From: an uncultured SAR116 cluster alpha proteobacterium
Lineage (GTDB): Bacteria > Pseudomonadota > Alphaproteobacteria > Puniceispirillales > Puniceispirillaceae
DNA: 48,206 nt
Assembly: GCA_902583715.1 (NCBI GenBank)
Contig: CACHXC010000009.1
Coordinates: forward strand, 1 to 48,206
Direction: 5' to 3'
A program made the translations under genes and the position numbers. How positions within the stretch are numbered: the first letter of the stretch is position 1; every line of letters begins with the position of its first letter. Under the pieces are notes generated by a model, which worked only from the letters and a program-made list of their open reading frames with translations, was not told where the DNA came from and did no database searches. This document shows, in pieces, positions 10,229 through 18,142 of the stretch.

Positions 10229-11437
10229 TCACCTCGTCACCACTGCCGCCAACAGCGCCGGTTTCGTCAATGTAAAATCCGACTGCACCCACAGCGCTTC
10301 TGCGCCCTTTAACATCTGACCGAGTGCCGGCCCATTGTCAACGCCGTGCGACAATAAGTCTGCACCAGAAATTGGTAATTGCGGCGCTTGCCACTGATGT
10401 AATAGCTGGTATTGCTGAGGTTGCAGAATTTCACCAAGCCTCCATGCCGCACAGGCGTAATAGGCGGCCGCGCAACCATCCATGTAAAAAGCAGATTGCC
10501 GCCAGTTGGGTGCTGTCAATTCGGCAAAAATTTGCGTCGGATTTGACTGTGCCAATTGGCCACAGAATTTCTGCTCCGCACGGCTCAACCGCAGCCGTTG
10601 CAACACCTTGGTCGCATCTACCTGCAGCAGGGTCGCCGCCAACAGCACAAGCCAGCCAAAATCCGCCGTCACCACTCGTAGATCTGTTGGGCTTGACGGC
10701 ATCGCGGTGACCGCCAGATAACACCCCAGTGATGTTTTATCGAGACCGGTTTGATGCAACAAATCAATGGCTGGTGCGCAACCTTCATGTGACAAAATTT
10801 TGCGTAATTCCTGCGCCACACGTTCTCCGGACAGGCGTGACGCCAAAACGGCAAATGATGTCAGCGCACGAACGGCGTCACTATCATAGTGACCATCGCT
10901 ATAGTCAATGGAAAACCGGCAATAACGAAGCATGCGCAGAGCGTCTTCTTGCACCCGATCAGCCGCCGCCCCAACAAATCGCAACCGCCGGGCCGCCAAA
11001 TCAGCCTGCCCGCGCAGTGGGTCAAAAATCTGGCCCTCTGCATCTAGGTAGATCGCATTGATGGTAAAATCCCGGCGTGCGGCGTCTTGCGCCCAGTTAT
11101 CTTGAAACCGCACCACCGCATGCCGACCATCAGACTCATCATCTGATCTTGTCTGCGTTAATTCGACCGCATCATTACCGCACACAACAGTCACTGTTCC
11201 ATGATCAAGCCCAGTATTGATAACCTTGATGGGCTGATGCTGGCGCAATTCATCTGCCATGACCTGAATAGGCAGACTTACTGCCATATCAATATCACAA
11301 ACACGTCTTCCGGCAAGCCAGTCACGCACCGCGCCGCCTACTATGCGTGCTTCGCCGCCACGCTTTTTCGCCGCATCAAAAATATGTCCAACAACCTCAC
11401 GCCGTGCCCACAGCGGCAATCTTGTGGATGTGCGCAT
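10229..11437 (-). CDS. cca: CCA tRNA nucleotidyltransferase / poly(A) polymerase family
   Basis: This class II nucleotidyltransferase adds or repairs the 3' CCA of tRNAs. RIVGGAVRDWLAG (GGxVRD at residues 34-39) is followed by the metal-binding D48 and D50 of CDIDMAV. The downstream RRDFTINAIYLD and EDALRMLRYCRFS blocks are typical of the head-neck region. The C-terminal half is alpha-helical and less conserved, as usual. Length 402 is normal for the short alphaproteobacterial type. A poly(A) polymerase activity cannot be excluded by sequence alone. Confidence 0.9.
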   Translation of the reverse strand: MRTSTRLPLWARREVVGHIFDAAKKRGGEARIVGGAVRDWLAGRRVCDIDMAVSLPIQVMADELRQHQPIKVINTGLDHGTVTVVCGNDAVELTQTRSDDESDGRHAVVRFQDNWAQDAARRDFTINAIYLDAEGQIFDPLRGQADLAARRLRFVGAAADRVQEDALRMLRYCRFSIDYSDGHYDSDAVRALTSFAVLASRLSGERVAQELRKILSHEGCAPAIDLLHQTGLDKTSLGCYLAVTAMPSSPTDLRVVTADFGWLVLLAATLLQVDATKVLQRLRLSRAEQKFCGQLAQSNPTQIFAELTAPNWRQSAFYMDGCAAAYYACAAWRLGEILQPQQYQLLHQWQAPQLPISGADLLSHGVDNGPALGQMLKGAEALWVQSDFTLTKPALLAAVVTR

Positions 11438-11469
11438 TTCTGCCTCCGCTGTTAACAGCCGCTCGGTCT

Positions 11470-11748
11470 CTATTTTTGTGTGTCAAAACCGCCTGATTTT
11501 ACCGTGCCATCTTCAATGGTTGCCGGCGCATACACAGACCCGGGCGGTGCCGAGTTGGACTCAAGCCACAAAGCCCCAATGAAAAACACACCTAACCCAA
11601 TCACAACACTAATCAGATGTATTAAAGATAACCGGTCAGACACAGTCTCGCCACGCTGTTCGGCACGCCGCCGTTGCCAGTTTTTCAACAGATTGAGCAC
11701 CAAAATAGCCGCACCAATTGCCGAAAGCATGATCAAAATCGTTCGCAT
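11470..11748 (-). CDS. Small membrane protein, DUF6111-like
   Basis: This 92-residue protein has an N-terminal hydrophobic helix (ILIMLSAIGAAILVLNLL), a charged linker (NWQRRRAEQRGE), a second helix (LISVVIGLGVFFIGALWL) and a tail YAPATIEDGTVKSGGF. The tail fits the YVP-EDGK-PG ending of the DUF6111 family found beside cca and Nudix genes in Rhodospirillales; this match is from memory. The function is unknown. It lies 32 bases before cca and 23 bases after the Nudix gene, consistent with one transcript. Confidence 0.6.
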   Translation of the reverse strand: MRTILIMLSAIGAAILVLNLLKNWQRRRAEQRGETVSDRLSLIHLISVVIGLGVFFIGALWLESNSAPPGSVYAPATIEDGTVKSGGFDTQK

Positions 11749-11771
11749 TTATCGCTCCACTCGCATTAGCT

Positions 11772-12410
11772 TCAAGTTTGACCGTGATAAAGACGTTGAC
11801 GCAAATCATTTAAGACTCTGGCCGATAATCCCCAGATATAATGTTCAGGATGGGAAACCACCCAATAACTATTATCACGCCCATCAGTATGGCGCGGCAC
11901 CAGAGAAAAATTATCAGGCTGGCCGATATGCGCCAGCGGCAGGGTAAAAATACTGTCAACTTCAGCTGGGTCAGGCTGCAGCTCATTAAAAATTTCGCTG
12001 CCAACGATACCAACGATTGGCTGAACGATAAACCCAGCCGGGCTGCGCACTGGCAGCAAGCTGCCCATAACCCTGACCGATGGTGGTGGCAGACAGATCT
12101 CTTCATGCGCCTCACGCAACGCGGTATCAATCAACCCTTTGTCGCTGGCATCAAGCGCGCCGCCGGGAAAACTGATTTGCCCTGCATGATGTGATAAATG
12201 CGCCGCACGCTTGGTCATCAAAATCTGCCAGTCTGAGTCGCGCCAAATCAGCGGTACCAGTACCGCTGCCAGCCGGTCATCATCAAGGCCATTTTTCATT
12301 TGTGGCCGGTCGCGCCCATCGGGGGCGGTATCAAGACAGGTCAACAACTGTCGCGGCACGGCCTCATAATGCGTGTTGTCAGAAACAGAAACGGTCACAG
12401 CTAGCATCAT
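11772..12410 (-). CDS. CoA pyrophosphatase-type Nudix hydrolase
   Basis: The Nudix box reads GGALDASDKGLIDTALREAHEEI and is preceded by KRAAHLSHHAGQISFPGG. Together these give the extended signature of the CoA/acyl-CoA diphosphatase subgroup (UPF0035), which splits CoA into 3',5'-ADP and phosphopantetheine. The length of 212 is usual. Its start overlaps the DUF1285 stop by 4 bases, and cca follows after DUF6111, a conserved alphaproteobacterial neighbourhood. The substrate is inferred from the subgroup motif. Confidence 0.82.
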   Translation of the reverse strand: MMLAVTVSVSDNTHYEAVPRQLLTCLDTAPDGRDRPQMKNGLDDDRLAAVLVPLIWRDSDWQILMTKRAAHLSHHAGQISFPGGALDASDKGLIDTALREAHEEICLPPPSVRVMGSLLPVRSPAGFIVQPIVGIVGSEIFNELQPDPAEVDSIFTLPLAHIGQPDNFSLVPRHTDGRDNSYWVVSHPEHYIWGLSARVLNDLRQRLYHGQT

Positions 12411-12931
12411 TCCAAAATAAAAAAATGGTCATGGCTCCAAACGCCAATACGACCATCATCGCCAGCTTCAGCTCGCGCCGCGAGCTCATAATAGACAGGA
12501 CGGCTGAGTTTGGCGAGTAGCCCATCACGAACCTCAATGTAGGGCTGCAAACCAGATCCGTCCAGGCTTGGGAGCATTTGCAATGGATGCGCTGCATCAA
12601 GTGGCACATGATCATTAACATTGGTGATAAAACGCAACGCTGGATGCGTTCCTGGAATTCCGCCATCGGCGTTATCAACTGTCAATGCCGTGGCGATAAA
12701 TGGGGCATCTTCGACTTCGATACGCCCTTTTTCGGCTGGGGTCTCAAGCCAAAATACACCGTTAGAGTCACGTTTCAACACGGTTGAAAATAGCTTTACC
12801 AAGGCTTTACGATGAATTTCGCCTCCTTCGTGGTACCACCGCCCATCGCTAGCTATTTTGATATGAAATTGTTGTTCGACAGCGCGGCCGATTTCATCAA
12901 ATTCTTGTTGTTTTTTCGTATGTTTTTGCAT
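12407..12931 (-). CDS. DUF1285 domain protein
   Basis: This 174-residue soluble protein has the DUF1285 hallmarks: GRWYHEGGEIHRKALVKLF near residue 30, GVFWLETPAEKGRIEVEDAPF, and a C-terminal half with YEVRDGLLAKLSRPVYYELA. No catalytic site is known for the family, and no signal or membrane segment is visible. It is the first gene of the minus-strand DUF1285-Nudix-DUF6111-cca-hemF run and its stop is coupled to the Nudix start. The function is not known. Confidence 0.8.
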   Translation of the reverse strand: MQKHTKKQQEFDEIGRAVEQQFHIKIASDGRWYHEGGEIHRKALVKLFSTVLKRDSNGVFWLETPAEKGRIEVEDAPFIATALTVDNADGGIPGTHPALRFITNVNDHVPLDAAHPLQMLPSLDGSGLQPYIEVRDGLLAKLSRPVYYELAARAEAGDDGRIGVWSHDHFFILE

Positions 12932-13011
12932 GGCTCATCGTACCAAGACTAACTCGATTTATCACGACATTAATTTCTGTAAACTTTTTATAAACCTCTC
13001 TATACGATGCC

Positions 13012-13268
13012 ATGGATGCATTAGGAAGAGCTGGCCATTCTGCCTAGATTACACAAATTACAGGGATGCTGGTGGATCTGACGTTGCACTCAATTGTCGG
13101 TGGGGTGGCGTTTCTGTAGGCGACGCAGAACATGCCTCCCGACCCCGAAATAGTTAAATTCAGCATAATTACATAATTATTCTTGAAACTAGCGCATCAC
13201 TGTGCGAAGCACATCGCTGTCAACCACCGCAAAAGTGTGTTGATGGCTCCAAACACACCTGTTTTTTT
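13012..13268 (+). ncRNA. Candidate structured leader or small RNA upstream of tauE
   Basis: The 347-base gap between the divergent DUF1285 and tauE genes holds a promoter-like pair, TGTAAA (12978-12983) and TATACG (13001-13006) spaced by 17. Several stems follow. GTCGG (13096-13100) pairs with CCGAC (13139-13143) and continues as GGGGT/GCCTC around an inner GCGT/ACGC hairpin. TGTGC-GAA-GCACA lies at 13201-13213, and a terminator-like hairpin sits at 13235-13268. No convincing protein is encoded: the 75-codon frame at 12930-13157 has no family features. No known riboswitch or RNA family was recognised. It could be a leader with an attenuator or a separate sRNA. Confidence 0.3.
13235..13268 (+). 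terminator. Terminator/attenuator hairpin just before tauE
   Basis: GTGTGTT (13235-13241) pairs perfectly with AACACAC (13252-13258) around a 10-base loop, and CTG plus seven T's follow (13262-13268). It ends only 10 bases before the tauE ATG. No plus-strand gene precedes it, so it either ends a small RNA or acts as an attenuator. The stem is short (three GC pairs), which limits confidence. Confidence 0.5.
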
Positions 13269-13278
13269 GACATTAAAA

Positions 13279-14193
13279 ATGTATATTTACCTCCCAATTG
13301 CTGAAATTTCGATGCATATCGGTATCATTTTTGGTCTTGGCGGCGGTGTTGGGTTCTTATCTGGGCTGTTTGGCGTGGGTGGGGGCTTTCTAATGACGCC
13401 GCTATTGATTTTCTTCGGTATACCGCCAGCAGTTGCTGTGGCGACCGAGGCTAACCAGATCGTTGCCTCATCGGTGTCTGGGGTACTGGCACATATGCGG
13501 CGCGGCAATGTAGATTTCAAAATGGGCAGCATTTTGTTGGCTGGGGGTGTGGTTGGATCATCCTTTGGGGTGTTGCTGTTTAAATATCTGCGCGATATGG
13601 GCCAAATTGATTTGGTCATTAAGCTATCTTATGTGGTGTTTCTTGGTGTTATTGGCGGGTTGATGTTGCTGGAAAGTTCGCGTGCGATTTTGCGGTCGCG
13701 TCGGCCCGGGGCAACGCGCCGCAAACTGCACCAGCATAACTGGCTTCATGGATTACCTCTGAAAATGCGCTTTCGGCGTTCCAAGCTCTACATCAGCGCG
13801 CTATTGCCGCTGGCGATTGGCGCCTTTGTTGGCTTGCTGGCGGCCATCATGGGTGTTGGTGGCGGCTTCATTATGGTGCCAGCGATGATTTATTTGCTTG
13901 GCATGCCGACCTCAATTGTGGTTGGCACGTCACTATTTCAAATTATTTTTGTGACAGCCAACGTGACCCTGTTGCAATCCGTTCAAACAAAAACGGTTGA
14001 TTTTATGTTGGCCGGCTTATTGTTGTTTGGCGCCGTCATTGGTGCACAATTTGGCACCCGCGCCGGAGCGTTATTGCGCGGTGAACAATTGCGCGGCTTG
14101 CTGGCATTGATGGTGTTGGCGGTATGTTTGAAACTAGGGTTTGATTTGGCGATGCAGCCAAGTGATGTATTCAGCGTGGAGCTACTAAAATGA
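13279..14193 (+). CDS. TauE/SafE family sulfite/organosulfonate-type exporter
   Basis: This polytopic membrane protein has two copies of the TauE/SafE repeat: GFLSGLFGVGGGFLMTPLLI near residue 25 and GLLAAIMGVGGGFIMVPAM near residue 190. Family members export sulfite, sulfoacetate or related anions. The ATG at 13279 is chosen because MYIYLPIAEIS matches the usual N-terminus of this subgroup; ATGs at 13183 and 13243 would add untypical residues. No Shine-Dalgarno is visible at 13279. The gene is coupled to TIGR02186 by a 4-base overlap, a conserved pairing in alphaproteobacteria. The substrate is unknown. Confidence 0.85.
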   Translation: MYIYLPIAEISMHIGIIFGLGGGVGFLSGLFGVGGGFLMTPLLIFFGIPPAVAVATEANQIVASSVSGVLAHMRRGNVDFKMGSILLAGGVVGSSFGVLLFKYLRDMGQIDLVIKLSYVVFLGVIGGLMLLESSRAILRSRRPGATRRKLHQHNWLHGLPLKMRFRRSKLYISALLPLAIGAFVGLLAAIMGVGGGFIMVPAMIYLLGMPTSIVVGTSLFQIIFVTANVTLLQSVQTKTVDFMLAGLLLFGAVIGAQFGTRAGALLRGEQLRGLLALMVLAVCLKLGFDLAMQPSDVFSVELLK

Positions 14194-14960
14194 TCCGCGC
14201 CGTTTTTGCATATTTACTGGCTGTCTGCGGCATGCTAGCCACCAGCCCAACGCCAGCCAATGCTGGCAGTGTTGTGGCAGATTTATCCCAGTCCAATGTT
14301 TCGATCACCAGCGGGTTTCATGGCATTGAACTATTATTATTCGGCGCAGTAGATGGGCGTGAAACCGATGACATTATCGTCGTGGTTAGCGGTCCGCCTA
14401 CCGATGTCGCCCAGCGCCGCAAGGCACAAGTTGGCGGCATTTGGATCAACGTGGAAACCAATATCTGGAAAGACGCGCCAAGCCTGTATCAAATCCTTAC
14501 AACGCGGCCACTTGCTGAAATCACCAACGCGGACACATTGGCACGGCTTCAGATCGGCGCCGATCAATTAAGGTTACGACTAGAGCCTGAAAAGCCACAG
14601 CCCGGCACCGAAAAACCCCATGCTGGCAGACTTTTGCAATCATTTGCGCGCAATATGGCGTCAAAAGGGCTGTGGCCAGCAGATGTCGGGTCTGTAAAGC
14701 TGACGGATGGCGCGTTGTTCAGAGCCAATGTGCAACTGCCAGCAAATGTCATTTCTGGTATTTATGATGTGCGCATTTTGCAGTTTCGCAATGGTGTTGT
14801 CTTCAGCGAGAGCGAAACCAATATCTACATAAAAAAAGGCGGGCTAAGTGCGATGATCTATAATTTTGCACATGACTATTCTTTGCTTTATGGTTTATTC
14901 GCTGTAGCTTTTGCCGTGGCGGCAGGCTGGCTGGCTGCAGTGGCATTCCGCCGCGGCTGA
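14190..14960 (+). CDS. TIGR02186 family membrane-anchored protein
   Basis: The protein has a signal peptide (cleavage near TPANAGSVVADLS), a long periplasmic part with GFHGIELLLFGAVDG and DIIVVVSGPPTDVAQRRK, and one C-terminal membrane helix (LLYGLFAVAFAVAAGWLAAVAF). This matches TIGR02186, a family almost always next to a TauE/SafE gene, as here (4-base overlap). It is presumably a periplasmic partner of the exporter; no biochemical role is established to my knowledge. Confidence 0.8.
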   Translation: MIRAVFAYLLAVCGMLATSPTPANAGSVVADLSQSNVSITSGFHGIELLLFGAVDGRETDDIIVVVSGPPTDVAQRRKAQVGGIWINVETNIWKDAPSLYQILTTRPLAEITNADTLARLQIGADQLRLRLEPEKPQPGTEKPHAGRLLQSFARNMASKGLWPADVGSVKLTDGALFRANVQLPANVISGIYDVRILQFRNGVVFSESETNIYIKKGGLSAMIYNFAHDYSLLYGLFAVAFAVAAGWLAAVAFRRG

Positions 14961-15005
14961 CAACGCAAACAGATTGCACTTGCAGACATTCATTAGGGAA
15001 CAGGC

Positions 15006-15485
15006 ATGGCGAAGAGAAAGAAAAAGCAACCGGTATTTCTCGTTGTCGTTGACGACAGCGAAGAGATGCATCAGGCGCTGCAATTTGCTTGTGGGCGCGC
15101 GCGCACTGTTGGCGGACGTGTGGCCTTAATGTATTGCATTGCACCAGCCGAATTTGAATATTGGGCTGGTGTTGGCGAATTAATGCGTGCCGAAGCGCGT
15201 GAAAATGCCGAAGAAAAAATGGCCACTCATGCTGATTATGCAAAGAAATTGACCAAAGACACCCCCGTTCTCCATGTCCGTGAGGGCGATATTAAAGATG
15301 AATTGTTGGCGCTGATTGATGAAGAGCCTGATATCAGCTTGCTAGTTCTGGGTGCTGACACCAAAACAGAAAATGCTGGCCCACTTATCAACTTTCTGAT
15401 GGCCAAAGGCGCCTCGCGTTGCCGGGTGCCAATCACCGTTGTGCCCGGCAATCTAACTGATGAACAACTTGACGCGCTGTTTTGA
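15006..15485 (+). CDS. Universal stress protein (UspA family)
   Basis: This 159-residue single Usp domain starts FLVVVDDSEEMHQALQFACGRA. The nucleotide-binding end is not a clean G-2x-G-9x-G pattern: LLVLGADTKTENAGPLINFLMAKGASRCRVPITVVPG keeps the general shape with divergent spacing. An N-terminal basic stretch (MAKRKKKQ) is unusual. It lies 45 bases after TIGR02186 and just before a secreted cyclophilin, so it may respond to envelope or sulfur stress in the same transcript. That link is inference from position. Confidence 0.8.
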   Translation: MAKRKKKQPVFLVVVDDSEEMHQALQFACGRARTVGGRVALMYCIAPAEFEYWAGVGELMRAEARENAEEKMATHADYAKKLTKDTPVLHVREGDIKDELLALIDEEPDISLLVLGADTKTENAGPLINFLMAKGASRCRVPITVVPGNLTDEQLDALF

Positions 15486-15511
15486 TCACAAGACAAAATA
15501 AAGGGCAAAAA

Positions 15512-16027
15512 ATGAAATTGAAACGACTTGGTATTTTAGCGATAGGATTATTATTTATGAGCGAAACATCATCAGCCAACGCTGGCAAAAAACTGCTTCT
15601 CGAAACATCTCAGGGGCAGGTGGAAATTGCATTTTTACCAGAATTAGCCCCTAACCATGTCAACCGGATAGCCGAACTGGCATCATCTGGGTTTTACGAT
15701 GGGATTATTTTCCACCGGGTTATTCCGGGGTTTATGGCCCAAACTGGTGATCCGACAGGCACCGGCATGGGCGGGTCTGGCACTAATCTGGATGCTGAAT
15801 TTACCGATTATGAATACCGCGTCGGCACTGTTGGCATGGCCCGGTCATCCAACCCAAACAGTGGCGACAGCCAGTTTTTCATCTGTTTTGACGGGTGTGG
15901 TCATTTGACTGGTCAATATACAGTGTGGGGGCAGGTCGAACGCGGCATGGAAGCTGTTGAAAAGCTTGCAGCTGGTCAACCACCTGCCGAACCTGACCAA
16001 ATCATATCCGCCTCAGTTATCGACTAG
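15512..16027 (+). CDS. Secreted cyclophilin-type peptidyl-prolyl isomerase
   Basis: A signal peptide (LGILAIGLLFMSETSSANAG) precedes a compact cyclophilin domain with GIIFHRVIPGFMAQTGDPTG (catalytic arginine in FHRV), MARSSNPNSGDSQFFIC and a WGQVERGMEAVEKL end. It should assist folding in the periplasm. At 171 residues it is typical of bacterial PpiA-like proteins. The ATG at 15512 after AAAGGGC is preferred over the TTG at 15482, which overlaps the upstream Usp stop. A strong terminator follows. Confidence 0.92.
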   Translation: MKLKRLGILAIGLLFMSETSSANAGKKLLLETSQGQVEIAFLPELAPNHVNRIAELASSGFYDGIIFHRVIPGFMAQTGDPTGTGMGGSGTNLDAEFTDYEYRVGTVGMARSSNPNSGDSQFFICFDGCGHLTGQYTVWGQVERGMEAVEKLAAGQPPAEPDQIISASVID

Positions 16028-16101
16028 GCCAACCAAATCAAGCGGTCAGAAAAGCAAGCTCCTCAACGGCCACTGACAGTACCCCGCCTTGGCCGGATCG
16101 C

Positions 16102-16132
16102 ATAGTCAGAGTCCAACTCTGGCTATTTTTTT
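16102..16132 (+). terminator. Rho-independent terminator after the cyclophilin gene
   Basis: ATAGTCAGAG pairs with CTCTGGCTAT (one G-T pair) around a five-base loop and is followed by seven T's. It ends the plus-strand tauE operon and slightly overlaps the rarD stop region, so the two convergent genes share almost no spacer. Confidence 0.85.
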
Positions 16133-17033
16133 ACCCAGCTGGCAAAATCGGACGAGCCGGTTTTGGGCGTGTGGTGAAATACACCGCGATTCCGAGCCAA
16201 ATGGGCCCGAATGCCAGCAAATCCCGGATTTCAAATGCCTCACCAATTAGCAATGTCGCAATTAAAAGCTGTGTTGTTGGATTACTGTAAAAGAGCAGGC
16301 TAGCCGTTGTCATGCTGAGCAACTGATTACCGGCATGAAACAGGATCAATGGCACCACCGTTAACACACCCACGAACATTGCCAGCAACACAAACATCGT
16401 ACCGCCACCAAAAAAAATAGACTGGCCAGACCAGGCCAACCAGCCAAAAAAGCCCAGCGTAACAGGAAGCAATATCAATGTTTCGACAAACAAACCCAAA
16501 ATTGGGTCAATCTTAAGGCGTTTACGCGCCACCGCATACAGCGAAAATGTTACCGCTACCGATAAGGCGACCCAAGGCACACCAGAGATAAGAAAGGCCT
16601 TTATCAGCACCCCAACTGTCACACATAAAATGGCCAGCCACGCCCATCGATCTAACCGTTCGCCCAATATGGTAATGCTCAGCAAAACCGTGCAAATCGG
16701 ATAGATAAAATACCCCAATGCCGCGCTGACAACATGGCCAGATTGCACCGCATACACATAAATTGTCCAATTTGCCGACAAAAAACATGCGGTGATGATA
16801 AAACTAGCACGTAGTTTTTTATTGAAGAAAACCTGCAATGCCATGCTGATTTGCCGCCGCCAAATGATCAAGCCAAAAAGCAGTACAAGTGACCATAAAG
16901 ACCGATGCGCAACAATTTCCAGGGGATCAACATCACCAAGGAAATGGATATAAACAGGCACAAATCCCCATAAAATACCGGCACTTAATGCAAATAAGAC
17001 GCCGCTTACGCGGGTCTGCGCCGTTGTGCTCAT
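16131..17033 (-). CDS. rarD: EamA/RarD-type drug/metabolite transporter
   Basis: This ten-helix DMT-superfamily permease of 300 residues carries RarD landmarks: AGILWGFVPVYIHFL at the start, EIVAHRSLWSLV, and SANWTIYVYAVQSGHVVSAALGYFI. The C-terminal half has LLFYSNPTTQLLIATLLIGE. The ATG at 17033 is chosen because GGATG lies 6 bases upstream; the frame continues 7 codons further without a ribosome site. The substrate is unknown (RarD was named for chloramphenicol sensitivity; relatives move amino acids). It is a single gene, convergent with the cyclophilin operon. Confidence 0.85.
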   Translation of the reverse strand: MSTTAQTRVSGVLFALSAGILWGFVPVYIHFLGDVDPLEIVAHRSLWSLVLLFGLIIWRRQISMALQVFFNKKLRASFIITACFLSANWTIYVYAVQSGHVVSAALGYFIYPICTVLLSITILGERLDRWAWLAILCVTVGVLIKAFLISGVPWVALSVAVTFSLYAVARKRLKIDPILGLFVETLILLPVTLGFFGWLAWSGQSIFFGGGTMFVLLAMFVGVLTVVPLILFHAGNQLLSMTTASLLFYSNPTTQLLIATLLIGEAFEIRDLLAFGPIWLGIAVYFTTRPKPARPILPAG

Positions 17034-17180
17034 GCTACATCCTTCATTAAACAAATTTTTCGGTAAGCGACCAAAATATATAAACGCATTGAGAGGAATC
17101 GCCAGTTAAATCTACCACGGACAAGATAGGCAATCCGGCGCCTCGCCTGCCCAGCAAATCAGGAATTCTTGATTTAACAT

Positions 17181-17209
17181 TTGACTTTATTGGTTGCTGT
17201 CCCCATATG
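17181..17209 (+). promoter_or_regulatory. Candidate promoter and long 5' leader of the cold-shock gene
   Basis: TTGACT (17181-17186) and CATATG (17204-17209) are spaced by 17 bases. The predicted start near 17216 gives an untranslated leader of about 120 bases before the ATG at 17337, as is usual for cspA-type genes, whose leaders control temperature-dependent translation. No other gene is seen between rarD and this gene. Motif evidence only. Confidence 0.5.
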
Positions 17210-17336
17210 GAAGGTGCCGAAGGGCTTTATGAGACTAGGATCCAACCACAGATTCACAGCCGCATAGAAGTCGCGTTCAGAAATAGTCAGCTTGCAGACT
17301 AACGGCAGGTCAAAGCTGAGGTTGGAGACTAAATAA

Positions 17337-17546
17337 ATGGCACAGGGTACTGTCAAGTGGTTTAACACCCAAAAAGGTTACGGCTTTATCAATCCTGATG
17401 AAGGCGGCAATGATGTGTTTGTACATATCACCGCGGTTCAAAATTCTGGTCTGAATGGCCTGAATGAAGGTCAGAAAGTGACTTACGAACTCGAAGAACA
17501 GCGGAATGGCAAAATGGCCGCAGTTGGCCTTGGTCTTGTCGATTAA
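17337..17546 (+). CDS. cspA: Cold shock protein (CspA family)
   Basis: A 69-residue single cold-shock domain that binds single-stranded RNA/DNA. RNP1 (KGYGFI) and RNP2 (VFVHI) are both intact, after the canonical GTVKWFN. GGAG precedes the ATG by 9 bases. A long leader and a strong terminator flank it, so it is a monocistronic unit. Symbol given at family level; alphaproteobacteria carry several paralogues. Confidence 0.95.
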   Translation: MAQGTVKWFNTQKGYGFINPDEGGNDVFVHITAVQNSGLNGLNEGQKVTYELEEQRNGKMAAVGLGLVD

Positions 17547-17601
17547 TTATTGATACTGACACACAAACACGAACGGGGATAAACCACTACGTTCGCTAGG
17601 A

Positions 17602-17633
17602 TGGCCGCCAAATACAGTGGGCGGCCATTTTTA
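17602..17633 (+). terminator. Rho-independent terminator after cspA
   Basis: ATGGCCGCC (17602-17610) and GGCGGCCAT (17621-17629) form a perfect 9-base stem with a 10-base loop, followed by T's. It lies 55 bases after the cspA stop. Confidence 0.9.
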
Positions 17634-17722
17634 ATGGCTAACGCGTCTGGTTCATCCCTGTGTGGGCAGGTTCGTCGTTGCAGGTGGTTCGCCTGCCAGA
17701 TGGATTTTTGATTGCACAACAA

Positions 17723-18142
17723 TTAGTGTAAAACGGTTGTCCATAGTGATGAGACAAACAAACTAGCGGCAATCACAGCCAGCAAGAAATCAGCTTCTTG
17801 ACTAACAAAAATACCAGACGCAACGCCGGTGGTGGTCAGAACAAAGTTGAATTCGCCAATTTGCTGGGTGATGAGCGATGAAACAAGCGCTCTGCCGGCC
17901 GGTTCCCCTCCTGCATATAATAGCACCCAACCCAAAATGGTCTTCAGGCACAACACCGTCACCGTAACCGGTAAGATCACCCCCCAATGTGTTGTCACAT
18001 AATTCAGATCAACCAACAGGCCAATCGACACAAAGAAAATTACAATAAGCAGCGATCGTAACGGATGGGTGGCTTCTGTTATGGGTTTCCGCAAATTTGT
18101 ATAACTGACCGCAAGGCCAGCACAAAAGGCTAATCGGACTGT
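17723..18142 (-). pseudogene. Remnant of a Kef-type (CPA2) cation:proton antiporter
   Basis: About 140 codons match the middle-to-late part of the exchanger domain of KefB-type antiporters: FCAGLAVSYTNLRKPITEAT, then PLRSLLIVIFFVSIGLLVDL and ITQQIGEFNFVLTTTG. The first half of the domain and the cytoplasmic RCK/TrkA-N part are missing, and the frame ends at LWTTVLH. No proper start exists: the frame runs back without interruption to the TAG that is the dmdA stop at 18143-18145. This looks like a leftover joined to the dmdA 3' end by deletion. Expression as a functional transporter is very unlikely. Confidence 0.75.

Noticed and set aside
12930-13157. A 75-codon open frame between DUF1285 and tauE
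   Set aside because: No ribosome site or domain-like composition, and the stretch is better explained by RNA stems and promoter elements. A shorter frame MLVDLTLHSIVGGVAFL there ends at once.
17640-17722. GCAGG/CCTGC stem near 17680 as a terminator for the antiporter remnant
   Set aside because: The T-run lies 12 bases away on the plus strand and none follows on the minus strand.
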